Shown: positions 21,190-31,594 of the stretch, piece after piece
How positions within the stretch are numbered: position 1 is the stretch's first letter
Layout of the letters: the number at the start of each line of letters is the position of its first letter
NCBI GenBank assembly: GCA_030549205.1
Contig: JAUKTV010000002.1
Location: forward strand, 2,852,001-2,916,000
Origin: Apiosordaria backusii
Lineage: Eukaryota > Ascomycota > Sordariomycetes > Sordariales > Lasiosphaeriaceae
Length of the DNA: 64,000 nt
Direction of reading: 5' to 3'
Program-made: the position numbers and the translations under genes
The notes under the pieces: generated by a model
What the model was told of the DNA's origin: nothing
Database searches by the model: none
The model's input: only the letters and a program-made list of their open reading frames with translations

Positions 21190-24100
21190 TCATTTCAAGT
21201 TGTCGGGAACAGGTGTTGGCGGCCTTCTCGAGTGCAATGACATACTATACGGTGCCTGTTGAAACTCAGTCAGTAACTGGAAAAGATGTTCGTCTGCAAG
21301 AGAGAGAAAACCCACAAGAGCAATCCTTCCATTCACCACTCTCCACGCCAGCTTCTTGACATTTCCATCTGCTGGCACAACCGCCGGCGAGAACTCAATA
21401 GCAAACATTTCACGAATGGCATAGACCACCCTCTCCGCATATTTGCCATCTCGCTCCACATGAGCGCCCCATGGCTCGTCAACAGTCTCTGGCGCAATTT
21501 CTGGGTCGCGGTCGAGGCAGTTCCGTACAATCGGCAACAGGGCGTTCTCAGCCTCTTCAATCGTGAGCTCAGTGCCCTCCTTCACCACCAACGGAATGCG
21601 AACTTCGAAAGGCTCCGAGATGGACATGACGTTGTGTTTGCCGTGGTGGTGGTATCTGAACTCGTAGACGCCTTGTGTCCACCACAGCTTGTCACCCTCA
21701 AACACCATTTCGCCTTGCACAAGAGGCACCTCGGCTCCTTCTGAGTCGGCCTTTTCATCGTAAGAGATAATGCCTTCATCAGTGGTAGTGTCATACTCGC
21801 CACGGCATGTGGGGATCCAGCGGCCGAGGGAAGGGACTTCGGTAAACTCTCTGTGACGATTGTCGGTCACCAGGTAGAGACCAACCCAATCCTTCTTGCT
21901 GTGGTTGGCGGGAGCTGTCCACTTGACGCGAATCGGGGCGCCATACTGGAAGACCTTGGTTTTGACGTCTTTGGGGACACGGGCATCGGCACTTTCTTTC
22001 CGGGTGGCCTTCTCATCAGGAGCTACCAAAAGCTCGCCCTCGACGGAAAGTTTGTAGTGCTTGGGGTCATAACCAGCAAGATCGCGGTCGATACGGTTAA
22101 TCGAGAGACGGAGAGGCTTGTGGAACAAAGCGGTGGTGTCCTTGACGAAGTTGGAAGATCCGGCAGATAGTCTGGTCAAGGCGGCGTCAATGAAATCCTC
22201 AGCAAAGTGCTTCGTCTCATCCAGAACCTTGTCGACACCTTGCTGCCACCTCTTGACAGGGGCGGGGAGTGACTTCTTGACAAACTTGGTGAGACCGGCC
22301 TCCTTGCGGATGTTCTGTCCGTAAATCTTTTGCATGTGAGGCTTCTCAACAAATGAAATGAATCCCAACATCAGAAGCTGACTGACAATAGCCATCACGA
22401 AAACAGCCTTGCTCCAGGTGATGAGTGCCAAGCCCCAGAATCCAGCAGCACCCAGCACGCGCTCGGGGTTGTTGAGGAAACGGTAGATGGAGTTGTAAGT
22501 AGGCGGGCGAGGGCTCTCAAAGAAGAAATCTCCATAGAACCAGCCAAACTCGCCGAGAGACTCGTAGATGCTGGATGATGTCCAGAGTTGAAGCGCGATC
22601 AGACTAACGCCAATCACATGCTTCAGAAGAACCAGCCCATAGCTCCAGTCCTCAGGGTAAGTGTACATCTTCCAGCAGGCAGTCAAAAACGAAACGTGGC
22701 AGAGGATCATGCTGATGTGATACAGGCCCTTCCACTGTCTCCAGGCCTCACCGGTGCTTTCGCCAAACTTGAGGAAATGTCTGGTATACATCTTCTTTTC
22801 GGATTGCTTCTTCAAAATGTAGCCCAGACCAACTGAGTACCAGAGGCGCCAGAAGATAGCATTCACAACAGCCAGAGTCTGGTAGGTGCGGGTAGTTGGG
22901 GTGACAACCGTCAAGGCGATAAAGCAGGCGACAATGATCAGAGAGGAAGCATCCGTGACTCTGAAGAGATCGAAGCTTCCAATCATGTTGTGTACAGGCT
23001 TGGGGGCATCGGAGGTCCCATTCAGTTCCCTGATGGCCAAAGCTTCGGCATCAATCTGGCTACCGGCCTCAGACTCGGCCCGGATACGTGGTGGCGGCGG
23101 GTTGTAGGTCTTTTCGATGTGAGGGTTCTCAACAAAGGCCAAGAATACAAACTGAAGGGCGTGAGCAGCGATCGAGATGAACAAGACATCGTAACTGGCA
23201 GCCATCATAGAGATGCCGTAGTATCCAGCATAGCCGATGGAGTACATGGGGTGGGGAGCCATCTCGAAGACGCCATCGAATGTCAATTCCTGCTCAATCA
23301 GGTAGAAGAAGTCTGGGACAAAGTCAGTCTCCTGTCTAACTCGATTACGGATGAAAAAGTTGCTTACCGCCCCAGTACCAGGCATAGTCCTTCACCACTC
23401 TATGCGCGTCCAGCTTAACCCAGAGGTTGAAGCCAACCAGAGCAATACCCCCAACCCAACGGCCAAGAAGCATACCCAACCCCTCATCCTCAGGCTTGTG
23501 GGCACAGACGATGGCAAACAGGCAGTACGAGACAAAGTCGCACATCAGGATCAGATCCACAATACGACGGAACGCGAGCCAGGTGTTGTACTCGATAGGC
23601 GCCTCATCCATCTTGTAGTCCTCGGGGATCTTGGTCTCCAGCTCCGTCTTGAGGAGGTTGTAGAGCCATGGTCGTGGGTTCTTGTCAGGTTGTTCAAAGG
23701 CCTTTAGTCGGCGAGCCCAGGTGACCAGAAGATTGTACTTTGACTGAACAGTCAACAGGTAGCCTATCCCTACATTGTACGCGAGTCTCCAGAAGGCGAA
23801 TAGGGAACCAAGAAGATACTTGTTGTAGGGCGCTGGCACAGCCCAGGCAAGCCAGATGTGCAGAGCGAGAACACCGAGGACTATGTAATCGGACAGGTTC
23901 TTCGGTTCGCGAGGGTCTAGTAATTGGGAGACCATGTCATGGGTCTCGGGCACGACAAAGACTACGAATGGTCGTCATGATTAGTTACTTGAATTTTTGC
24001 AGCTACGGGTACCTTGCAGTAGAACTTGGGACGGAGTGTGTGCATACCCGTTCCATCTGGAGTTCGGCCGTATGCCTTTTTGACATGGGAGTCTCCGTGG

Positions 24101-24234
24101 TCATAGCCCTTATTTGACTCGGAGTCGACGTCGCTAACAGACGGCGAGGGAAACGGGGCTTCGGGTTGGGTTTGGTTGCGTTGGCGTGTGGTTTTGAGCC
24201 CCGTAGGGCCGTCAATGGCAGTGGTTGTGCTCAT
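21190..24234 (-). CDS. CHO2: Phosphatidylethanolamine N-methyltransferase
   Basis: Catalyses the first S-adenosylmethionine-dependent methylation of phosphatidylethanolamine on the way to phosphatidylcholine, in the ER membrane. Four exons (minus strand): 24234-24048, 23961-23368, 23312-21316 and 21255-21190, total 947 residues, usual for the family. The first splice gives DGTVFVVPETHDMVSQLLDP and the second restores WYWGDFFYLIEQELTFDGVF. Many membrane segments are visible. The first methyltransferase module has EMAPHPMYSIGYAGYYG and VENPHIEKTY; the second has FWGLALITWSKAVFVM and VEKPHMQKIYG. The C-terminal 300 residues are soluble (KDWVGLYLVTDNRHREFTEV; EFRYHHHGKHNVMSISEPF). The last intron (21256-21315, donor GTGGGT) is 60 bp and free of stops; I remove it because relatives end with a short VLAPYSM-like sequence, but the unspliced form would also be open. 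A likely inositol/choline-type element lies upstream at 24708-24717. Confidence 0.95.
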
Positions 24235-25567
24235 GATTCTCGGCGTTTGTCGTCGGTGTTGAAGACCGATTTACAAGCAGAGACCAAGGTTGAGCTTTCC
24301 TGGCCCTGAGACCATCACCGAGATTGTGTCGTGAGGGGTGAGATTGTTTATGAGGAAGAGGGGCAAAAAAGGAACTTGGTCGAAAGCACGGGATGGTCGT
24401 GTGATGGCAAAGACCAACGCCCACGTTCCCGCGCCAAGAAGAGTTTAGGTTTGGGTGCTGTGCCGTGTCTGCACGCGGTCTGGTTGACAGTTCCAGGCTA
24501 TGCCGGTGGTATCCCCGAGGGTTCTGGCCTATCGGCTTTGTGTGTTTTCTGGGAACAGGTTTTGCGTCTGATGTCACAGAAATCCCAGGTTGTTGCCGGC
24601 AGTTGTCTTGGGACTCTTGGTGTTTCGATCGATCAAAGACAAGTTGTTAGGCTGACATGGAGGGTCTGGTCCGCCAGCCGCTTCTCAAGGCTGGGGTTCC
24701 TGCTTTTATTTCACATGCACTTCCTCTGGGGTTTGTGGGTTCCTACACTAGGGGACCTTGACGACTCTGCTGGACCAGTCGGCAGCGAGCGGACAGCACA
24801 GCGTACCCGCAGATAGAGGACGAACCGTGTTTTCTAATTGGTTTATCGTTGACGAGAATCGATAGAAAACTAAATCCCCTGCCCAACGTGGGGTTTTGGC
24901 AGTTTTGGCTGGATGTCTTGGAACCTGGCATCTTTTTTTCCGTTTCCAACGGTTTCTAGAGATCACCGAGTTCCACCCCGGTGACCGCGCCCTGACAGCA
25001 CCCTTTCCGGATTTTCGGGTTCTTTTGTTCGGAGGGTGGTGTGGCAAGGCAGGAACCGTTCGAGTGGAACCGTTGCACAACTTCTGCTAATTCCATCTCG
25101 TTGGCCTGAGAGGGCTGCAAGCCTGCAACTACCGGGTTGTGACGTTCCATTGATTTGATTGGATTCTCATGCTTTGGGTATGTTGCAGTTGGCAGCACCT
25201 GTCTGACAGCTGGAATTGACGACAACGAGGTTGTCCTCCAGGGATAGCATGAAGAACGCATGAATCTGAACCCTTCAAGGTCTTTGATTGAACTGTCGGT
25301 GGATGGCAAGACGTGTCCAGCGCTGGCTGGATAGTAGGGTCGTTTTCGGCGTCACCGCGATCAGGGGCGTGGTGAGATGAAGATGTCCAGGCGAACATAA
25401 ATATTGATCGAGTTATGGCATTTCCCATGGGTTCACAGTTTCTCCTTGCTTCTTCTATACCTAGGAGCATCACCGCATATAGTCCGCAGATCACTCTGCC
25501 ACGTCCATCATTACATCCAACCAGCCTACCACCACCACGGGCACTCTAACCACCACAACCAACCACC
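24235..25567. promoter_or_regulatory. Divergent upstream region of CHO2 and the proline-rich gene
   Basis: About 1.3 kb between two divergent starts. Apart from the element at 24708-24717 no clear site is seen. The CA-rich stretch at 25500-25567 looks like the leader of the plus-strand gene. Confidence 0.35.
24708..24717 (-). promoter_or_regulatory. UASINO/ICRE-like element upstream of CHO2
   Basis: Reads CATGTGAAAT towards CHO2, the core bound by the bHLH pair Ino2/Ino4 in yeast phospholipid genes, including yeast CHO2. It lies about 475 bp upstream of the start codon. The match is exact for the 10-bp core. One such match could occur by chance, and filamentous fungi do not all use this circuit. 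Confidence 0.35.
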
Positions 25568-26412
25568 ATGTTCCGCACCCGCAAAGCGCCCCCTCCCCCC
25601 TCCTCCCCTCCCCGTTCCCCATCCCCATCCCTCCCCCCCTCAATCCCCCCTCCTCACCCCCCCAATCCCGCTCCCCCTCCCCACCACCAAAACCCCCCAA
25701 CTACCAATCCAAACCCCTCCCCCTCCCAGCAGGAACTTATTCAACCATCCCTACCACCACCCCCCTTTCCATCCCCAAAACCCGCCACCCCAACCGCCCA
25801 GGAACCTCCGGAACCTCCTCCACAGAAGCAGCCCTCGCCCTCCAAACCCGCCAAATCTCCGCCCAGCTCAAAGCCGCCTCCCTTACAGAAAAACACTACC
25901 GCACCCGCAAACGCGCCGCCGCCGCCCGGGCCAACTACACCGAATCAAAAGACCACCTAAGGCAGGCGTGGCTGCATTTGCGGTTGGGTGTAAGGTTGAT
26001 GTGGAGTGTTGTTAAATCTTCCAGCTACGTCGTAAAAGAAAAGAAATACAACTTCGACGGGGAGAGGGAAAGAAAAAAGCAAGAGAGGGAGCAAGAAAAA
26101 AGAAGAAGGGAAGAGGAGGTGGTGGAAAAGGAGGGGAGGGTAGAGAGGAGTCCTGTTGATAGCGATAGAGTGAACAATAGGGCGGGGGGCAGTGAAGACG
26201 GGGAGCGGGAGGAGGAGGAGGGGGAAGGGGCAGGGGCAGGGGATGGGGTTAGTGAGAATGAGGTTGAGATTGGGGAGGATGATGATGGGGAGAAGACTGA
26301 GGTGATGATGATAGGGGAGAAGGAGTTGCCTACACCGAAAGAAGAGGAGGATGGCGGGAGGAATAAGAGGTGGAAGGGCAAGGGGAGGGCGAAGGGGAAG
26401 GGGAGGCAGTAG
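25568..26412 (+). CDS. Proline-rich protein with charged C-terminal region, unknown function
   Basis: The start MFRTRKAPPPP has an excellent context (caaccaccATGT), but that frame ends at 25960. A convincing protein sequence in another frame runs from about 25735 to the stop at 26412: TEAALALQTRQISAQLKAAS, then TEKHYRTRKRAAAARANYTE, then a tryptophan-containing stretch, a KEKKYNFDGE segment and a long lysine/glutamate-rich tail. An intron 25614-25729 joins the two frames in phase (exons 25568-25613 and 25730-26412), but its donor GTTCCC is weak and the intron itself is unusually C-rich. A 1-bp assembly error in one of the many C runs would explain the data equally well. The central KHYRTRKRAAAARANYTESK block looks like a conserved helix, though I cannot name a family. 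It faces CHO2 divergently. Confidence 0.5.
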
Positions 26413-27182
26413 TAGGTGGGGACTGACTGATGGAAGTTGGGTGTTGAGGCTGGACGTTTGATGCTGAATGTTATTGTTGGATGTTGGATGTTGAGGTTGG
26501 AGTTGGACCACCACCACCACCACCCCGCACTACAAGTTCTATATCTCTTTTTCTTTGCCCTACAAACACAAACCCGCACATCGAGCGGGGTACACGATCG
26601 TTGTTATTTCCTTTTACCCACTCTACCAACACACCCAAAATGATATATGAGACACGAACAACGACCAGCAATAATGAGCAACGCAAGGAACCGACGACAA
26701 TGGAAGGCATGAGTTGCTTGGGAAATACCGAGCAAGCGAACTCTTGATACGAGTCGATAGGGGGATATTTTTCTTGTTGCTGCGGAAAGAGCCTGGCCTT
26801 GTTTTGTCTAAGATATATAACTCACCTAATAGTTAGAATAATTAATGGAAGAGAGCATGGCCTAGAAGGATTTGTTGACGATATAGAGAGCTTCATAGTA
26901 CTGGGGTCAAGATAAATAACAGATCATCTTGACTAGACCATCATTATTTGCTTTCTTTGGGACAGTAGTGATAGCGTGAATACTATTCAGAGATATTCAG
27001 ACATATCACCTCGCTGCCTGCCACATCACCCCATCAGAAAATCACTTTCGACGCAACAAAACCATCAATTATGCACATCAGACAATCATCAGTCTATTTT
27101 TCCCTTGCTACCAAAATCCCATCCCATACTCCTCCCCCCTCTTACACAGGCAGTCTCAGCCCAAACCAGCAATATCAAACAT
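26413..27182. other. Intergenic stretch between convergent genes
   Basis: Probable 3' untranslated regions of the proline-rich gene and of eIF3g. It contains a short CCACCA repeat at about 26508-26524. No gene is seen. Confidence 0.4.
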
Positions 27183-28246
27183 TTACTGGGCCTTCTTCGC
27201 AAACTCGACTCTAAGAATCAAGTGCCTGAAACCGAAACCGTCCATCTTGGCGCAAGCCTTGACAGCATCACCGCGGTCCGCGAAACTGATGAAAGCAAAG
27301 CCCTTGGCCAACCCAGTATCTCTGTCCTTGGCCAAGAAGACGCGCGTAACACGACCGAAGCGCTCGAACATATCGCGCAGCTCGTTCTCTTCCGCCATCT
27401 CCGAGACCTGTTCCCATCACATGTCAGCATACATCTCACCCACCTGATGATTAGCAGAACAAAACTCACGTTGGTAACCCTGAGCGTAGCCAAATCGTCC
27501 CTCTCGCCATACTTCCCCCCCATCCTCTCCCCCGCCCCCGCCGCCGCCGCTCCCCCAGCACCGCGCAGCGCAGGCGGCACATAACTTCCCTTCTTCCCCG
27601 CGCCCGCCGCGCCCACCCCGGCGCTCGCCCCCCCAGCAGCCCCCGCCTCGTCCCCCATCCCCGCCGCCACATCCGCCCCCGCCGCCTCCCCAATCGGCGC
27701 CATCGTGTCCTTGTACGGACATCTCGCCGTGAAATGCTCCCCGTTGCAGATTCTGCACTTGACCTTCTTGTCCTTCAGCTTGTCTTTCATCGCCTGCGCG
27801 TTCGGGTCTTTGCTCTCATCCTTGGCGTCCTTTCTCCAGTTGATGCTCGGGCGGAAGATGATGTTCTCGCCAACCGAAGTCGTATCCGGAGCAGGGCCGG
27901 CGGGGTCACGGGCACTCTGACCAAACTTGGCCCAGGACTTGCGCTCGGCCACGCGGGGGTTGACGACCTCGCGGTGGGTGATGTAACGGATGCGGCGGGT
28001 GGTCTTGACTTTTTGGTTGTTCTCGTTGTAGCGGTACTCGATGATGGTGGTGGAGCCGTCCTTGTTTTGGATCTTTTGGGGAGGGGGGAGGTCGGTTGTG
28101 ATCTCGTCGAGGTCGTCGTCGTCGGCCCAGTCGTGCCTTTGTGGGAGTTAGAAGTGGGTTCGTGGAAAGATGCACACACAAAGCGAGGTCACTGTCTCCG
28201 CGAGGGGTGACTGTTGGGCAAAGACTTACTTAGCTTGAGCGGCCAT
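27183..28246 (-). CDS. TIF35: Eukaryotic translation initiation factor 3 subunit G (eIF3g)
   Basis: eIF3g belongs to the eIF3 complex that binds the 40S subunit, and it promotes scanning and reinitiation. Three exons (minus strand): 28246-28230, 28136-27470 and 27407-27183, total 302 residues. The first splice forms MAAQAKHDWADDDDLDEITT, typical of the family. The N-terminal eIF3g domain runs to about residue 120 (RPSINWRKDAKDE) and ends with a zinc knuckle, CRICNGEHFTARCPY. The C-terminal RNA recognition motif starts DLATLRVTNVSEMAEENELR and has both cores, RVFLAKDRDTGLAKGFAFIS and the LRVEFAK end. Between them is an alanine/glycine-rich linker of some 60 residues encoded by GC-rich repeats, longer and lower in complexity than I would expect. 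The second splice, in the middle of the RRM, is needed to restore it. Confidence 0.95.
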
Positions 28247-29155
28247 TTTGACTGATTTGCGATCTGCTGAAATCGGGAGATTTGAGAGTGATTAAATGAT
28301 GAGAGTCGCAGGTCGTCTTTTTGCGGGTTGTTTCGTGAACGTGGCACCTGCTTTTGTCGCCCGATTTTGTTGGTGGGGTGTTGTAGGCAAGGAGGTGAAG
28401 TCGCTTGAAAAAGGTGACCAAATTTTTGGGATATTCCAAAGTGTGTGGGGCGAAAATTGGCTCCGAGACAAGAAATCGCCTGCCCCTCCTTAAAAAAGAA
28501 TATGGTTTGCAACAGTGACCTCAACGTCTGTGTGAAACTAGCAATTTTCAGATGGAATGATGTAAAATGGTACTAACTTTCCATTAAAATAATTTTCAAA
28601 GTATACTTTCCTGCATCCTGAACTTTACACGCCCCCTCAAGCCTCCTCTCACTCAACCCTAAAGCGGAGCTGAAACCCCCATACCTAACCCTCAGCCATC
28701 AACCCAAACCCCTCGCCAAAGCCGCATCTGTCCTCCTTCAACATCATCAACACAAAGACACCAAGTTAACATTGTTGCCAGTTTTTGATTCATTTTATTT
28801 TCGATTCAATTGCATGCCTTCCTTAATCCCATTTCCCTCTTCCCTAAACTCCTACCCGCTACCAGCTATGCTCGCTATCCCTAACCCTTTAACACATATC
28901 TAACTAAACAAAAGGTATACATAAAAAAACGTCGTCAGACTTCGTGTTTCTTCTCGGCTTGGGTATAAATGACTTTCAAAATCCTTAATCCGTTCCATTG
29001 CCTCATAACAATCCCCATATTCCCCTTCCCTTCCTTTCCTTCCCCCGCCCTTTTATTCAATTAAGCCTTGTTTGCAAAAAATGCAGATCAACTGCTCTAC
29101 AGAAGCGAAGTTGTCCAGTTAATAAGTTGTCAAGAAAAAAAAACATTGGGTCATT
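28247..29155. other. Intergenic stretch between eIF3g and the PH-domain gene
   Basis: Holds the eIF3g promoter side and the 3' untranslated region of the PH-domain gene. No gene is seen. Confidence 0.4.
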
Positions 29156-31594
29156 TCATATGAACCCAGGTGGTGGTGGTGATGAAACAAGACTGGCTCT
29201 GCTACCCGTCGATGACTTTTTAGGAATCGGCGGGAGAGCCCTTGTCGGTGGAGGCCCCGGCGGAGGACCTTCCGCAAGCTGAGACATGCTCCTCCTTTGT
29301 GAAAGAAACTGGGGGCTAATTAACGAGTCTATCCTCAGGTGCTGTGATGATCGCGCCATGGACTTGAGCGGTCGTTGAGAGAGGTAGCGGGGGCTCAGCG
29401 GCAGAGAAGTCCCAGGCTGGGCGGAGAAGCTCGATCTTCTTACACGTGGCTCAGGGGTCTCGGATAGCCTGCCTAGTTGGTGGCTTCCGCCGTACGTTCC
29501 CAGTGACGATGATGACCGTGGGCCTTCGCGGAGGTGGAGTGGGATAGCGGAGCGAGGAGAAATTAGACTGCTCTCGTCTTCCAGTATGTCTGAGCAAGCC
29601 GAGGGTCTTCGGGGCCGTGGGGGCGGGTTCAGCTTGAGCTTCACAGTATCGTTTCCCGCTGCAGGATAGGAAGGCTGGGTGGGAGAGCTTAGCTCTTCGT
29701 CCGACTTGTCACTTTCGATCCACAGATGCGAGGGTGGCGATGCTGATAGTGTATCTGGATTGCTCGATAATGCGCTCTGGGCACTTTCCGAGTTCTTTCT
29801 AGCGTGGCTGAGTGGCGAAGATGCTGGCGAGGGCTGATCAAGGACCAGTGACAATGGGCGGGGGTTGATCGATAACGCAGACGGGGGCGGCCTTCGCGAA
29901 CCCATTCGGGATGGTAAGGTTGACGCAGAACCTAGAGTTGATTCGAGCCCTCGTAATGGATATCGCTTGCTGATGCCTTGAGGAATGCTAAAGTTGGGCG
30001 GAGGATGCGAACCAAGTGAAAAAGGAGGCACCATCTCAGTCGAACGGGGTCGAAGAGTCTGTGCCGTTGCGAGCTGCATGTCCAACATGTGGTTTGCTGC
30101 CTGGAGGGACTGTCTCCGGTCGTTGATAGCCGCAGCATTCGGCCTCATCTTTGGTTGCCGGTGCTCGTCCAGGGGCGGCATGTCCGGTGTTATCGATTCG
30201 TTTTCCGCAAAAGTGTCCCTTACAGGAGAACAGGCAGGCGACGAACCAGCAGACGTGATCATGGTCCGCTGGCCCGAAGAGACATAGGAAAACCGGTTTG
30301 TGCTATCCCTGAGCGCATCCAGCTGCCGCCCATCATGCGAGATGACACTTGCTGAAGATGTGTCGTCGAAAGATTGCTCGCGAATCGCATCCTCATCTGC
30401 AAGATCGAGGTAAATATCCGGGTTTGTCAAGGGGCTGTGATCCCAGATGCGCGAGAAGCGTTCTGGATCTCTCACAATCAATGTTCTCTGACTTGTCTGG
30501 CTTTTCAGCTGCAAGTCCTCCTCAGCTGTCTTTGGTTTGCCGGTCTCAGACAAAACCTTCCTGCCGCCCAAAGCCTCGATCTCACGCCTTAATACAGCAA
30601 TCCAGCTATCCATCTCCTCGGCACTCTCGAATACCATTAAGAATGTCGAAGAACGGCCCCGCTCTGGCCCCAAGAAGGGCAGGCGTGCCAGGAGAGAAGA
30701 GCCATGAGAGCTCGGTACCCGGTCCGACTCGGCTACCGCTGATATCTGCAAAACCCAATGACGCCCAGGAATCGCGTCGCTCGCAAAGGCAGCTGAATCC
30801 TTCCCCAGATGGAGGATCTTTTCCGGAAGTCGGTCGTAAGATCCTTCGCCCGAGTATTGAAGCAGGTACCCGGCCGTGACCAATACAAAGATCTTTGTTG
30901 TCCACTCGAACTTTCCCCCAAGCCCAGACGTATTCCTTCTGTGCCTTTTCTTTGGCTTCTCCCCCTTTTCGGCAACGGCCTCGTCGAAATTTTCAACTAT
31001 TGGGGTCGCTGGGTTCGAATTGCCTCCGATGGAGAAGCTAGTTTTGTGGTTAAGGCGCAGTACTGATTCGGTAGACGCGGTGCACGCAGGAAGATGGGCG
31101 TGCTTGATCGCTTGGGGGTAGGCTTGGAACAGCGGTGGTGGGCTCCATGATGCGATTCCCTCTGATGGTGCTTGTCCCCCTCGTACTGCGCTCGTCGACT
31201 TCTTGTGTTTCAAGTTCTGTCCTGCTTGCCCTGATTTCGTGAATGAAAGTGCACTCTCAGACCGCTGACCGGTATGGTGAAACTGATAGGGCCAGTTGCT
31301 GATGCCAGTTAGTGAGGCACGTATCCCGCCGCTCCGTTGCGGCGCTTCTCGTGGCGAGGCCGGTCCCGCCTTGTCCGCTTCCGATGTGCTTTTGTTCCGG
31401 CCGAATATGCTTCTCAGTCCTAGCCGCGATTCCCTCCGTCGCAGCTTATCGTCGACACGCAGCGGCACTTTTTCTGCCTCCCCGTTCACGTCTCCTAATG
31501 GTGGCGGTCGTGACCTTCTTCCTAGTGAATTCTGGAACTGCAATGCTTCGAGCCCGGCTGCAGAAGACACCGAGTCTTCCTGTTGGCCGGACAT
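29156..31594 (-). CDS. PH domain-containing protein
   Basis: A single-exon frame of 812 residues. A pleckstrin-homology fold is visible at about residues 228-345: KFEWTTKIFVLVTAGYLLQY opens the first strands, PGRHWVLQIS is in the middle, and FLMVFESAEEMDSWIAVLRR is the C-terminal strand and helix with the conserved tryptophan. PH domains usually bind phosphoinositides or membrane-bound partners. The regions on both sides are rich in serine, proline and basic residues and look disordered, with many SP/TP sites. Nothing in the sequence points to a catalytic role. I recognise it as a fungal-specific type of PH protein but cannot give a function. The ATG at 31594-31592 is the first in frame and no upstream exon is evident. 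Confidence 0.85.
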   Translation of the reverse strand: MSGQQEDSVSSAAGLEALQFQNSLGRRSRPPPLGDVNGEAEKVPLRVDDKLRRRESRLGLRSIFGRNKSTSEADKAGPASPREAPQRSGGIRASLTGISNWPYQFHHTGQRSESALSFTKSGQAGQNLKHKKSTSAVRGGQAPSEGIASWSPPPLFQAYPQAIKHAHLPACTASTESVLRLNHKTSFSIGGNSNPATPIVENFDEAVAEKGEKPKKRHRRNTSGLGGKFEWTTKIFVLVTAGYLLQYSGEGSYDRLPEKILHLGKDSAAFASDAIPGRHWVLQISAVAESDRVPSSHGSSLLARLPFLGPERGRSSTFLMVFESAEEMDSWIAVLRREIEALGGRKVLSETGKPKTAEEDLQLKSQTSQRTLIVRDPERFSRIWDHSPLTNPDIYLDLADEDAIREQSFDDTSSASVISHDGRQLDALRDSTNRFSYVSSGQRTMITSAGSSPACSPVRDTFAENESITPDMPPLDEHRQPKMRPNAAAINDRRQSLQAANHMLDMQLATAQTLRPRSTEMVPPFSLGSHPPPNFSIPQGISKRYPLRGLESTLGSASTLPSRMGSRRPPPSALSINPRPLSLVLDQPSPASSPLSHARKNSESAQSALSSNPDTLSASPPSHLWIESDKSDEELSSPTQPSYPAAGNDTVKLKLNPPPRPRRPSACSDILEDESSLISPRSAIPLHLREGPRSSSSLGTYGGSHQLGRLSETPEPRVRRSSFSAQPGTSLPLSPRYLSQRPLKSMARSSQHLRIDSLISPQFLSQRRSMSQLAEGPPPGPPPTRALPPIPKKSSTGSRASLVSSPPPPGFI

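Noticed and set aside
25404..26015. 203-codon proline-rich frame
   Set aside because: Open only because the DNA is C-rich. It lacks an ATG with good context, and the conserved-looking helix is in another frame.
28675..28890. CCTAACCC-type telomere-like words
   Set aside because: Only isolated single units in CT-rich DNA, with no array.
31005..31025. GGGTTCGAATTGCC, resembling a tRNA T-loop/B box
   Set aside because: It lies inside the PH-domain coding sequence, and no A box or cloverleaf can be formed around it. Other GGTTCGA hits (9247, 44149) were rejected for the same reasons.
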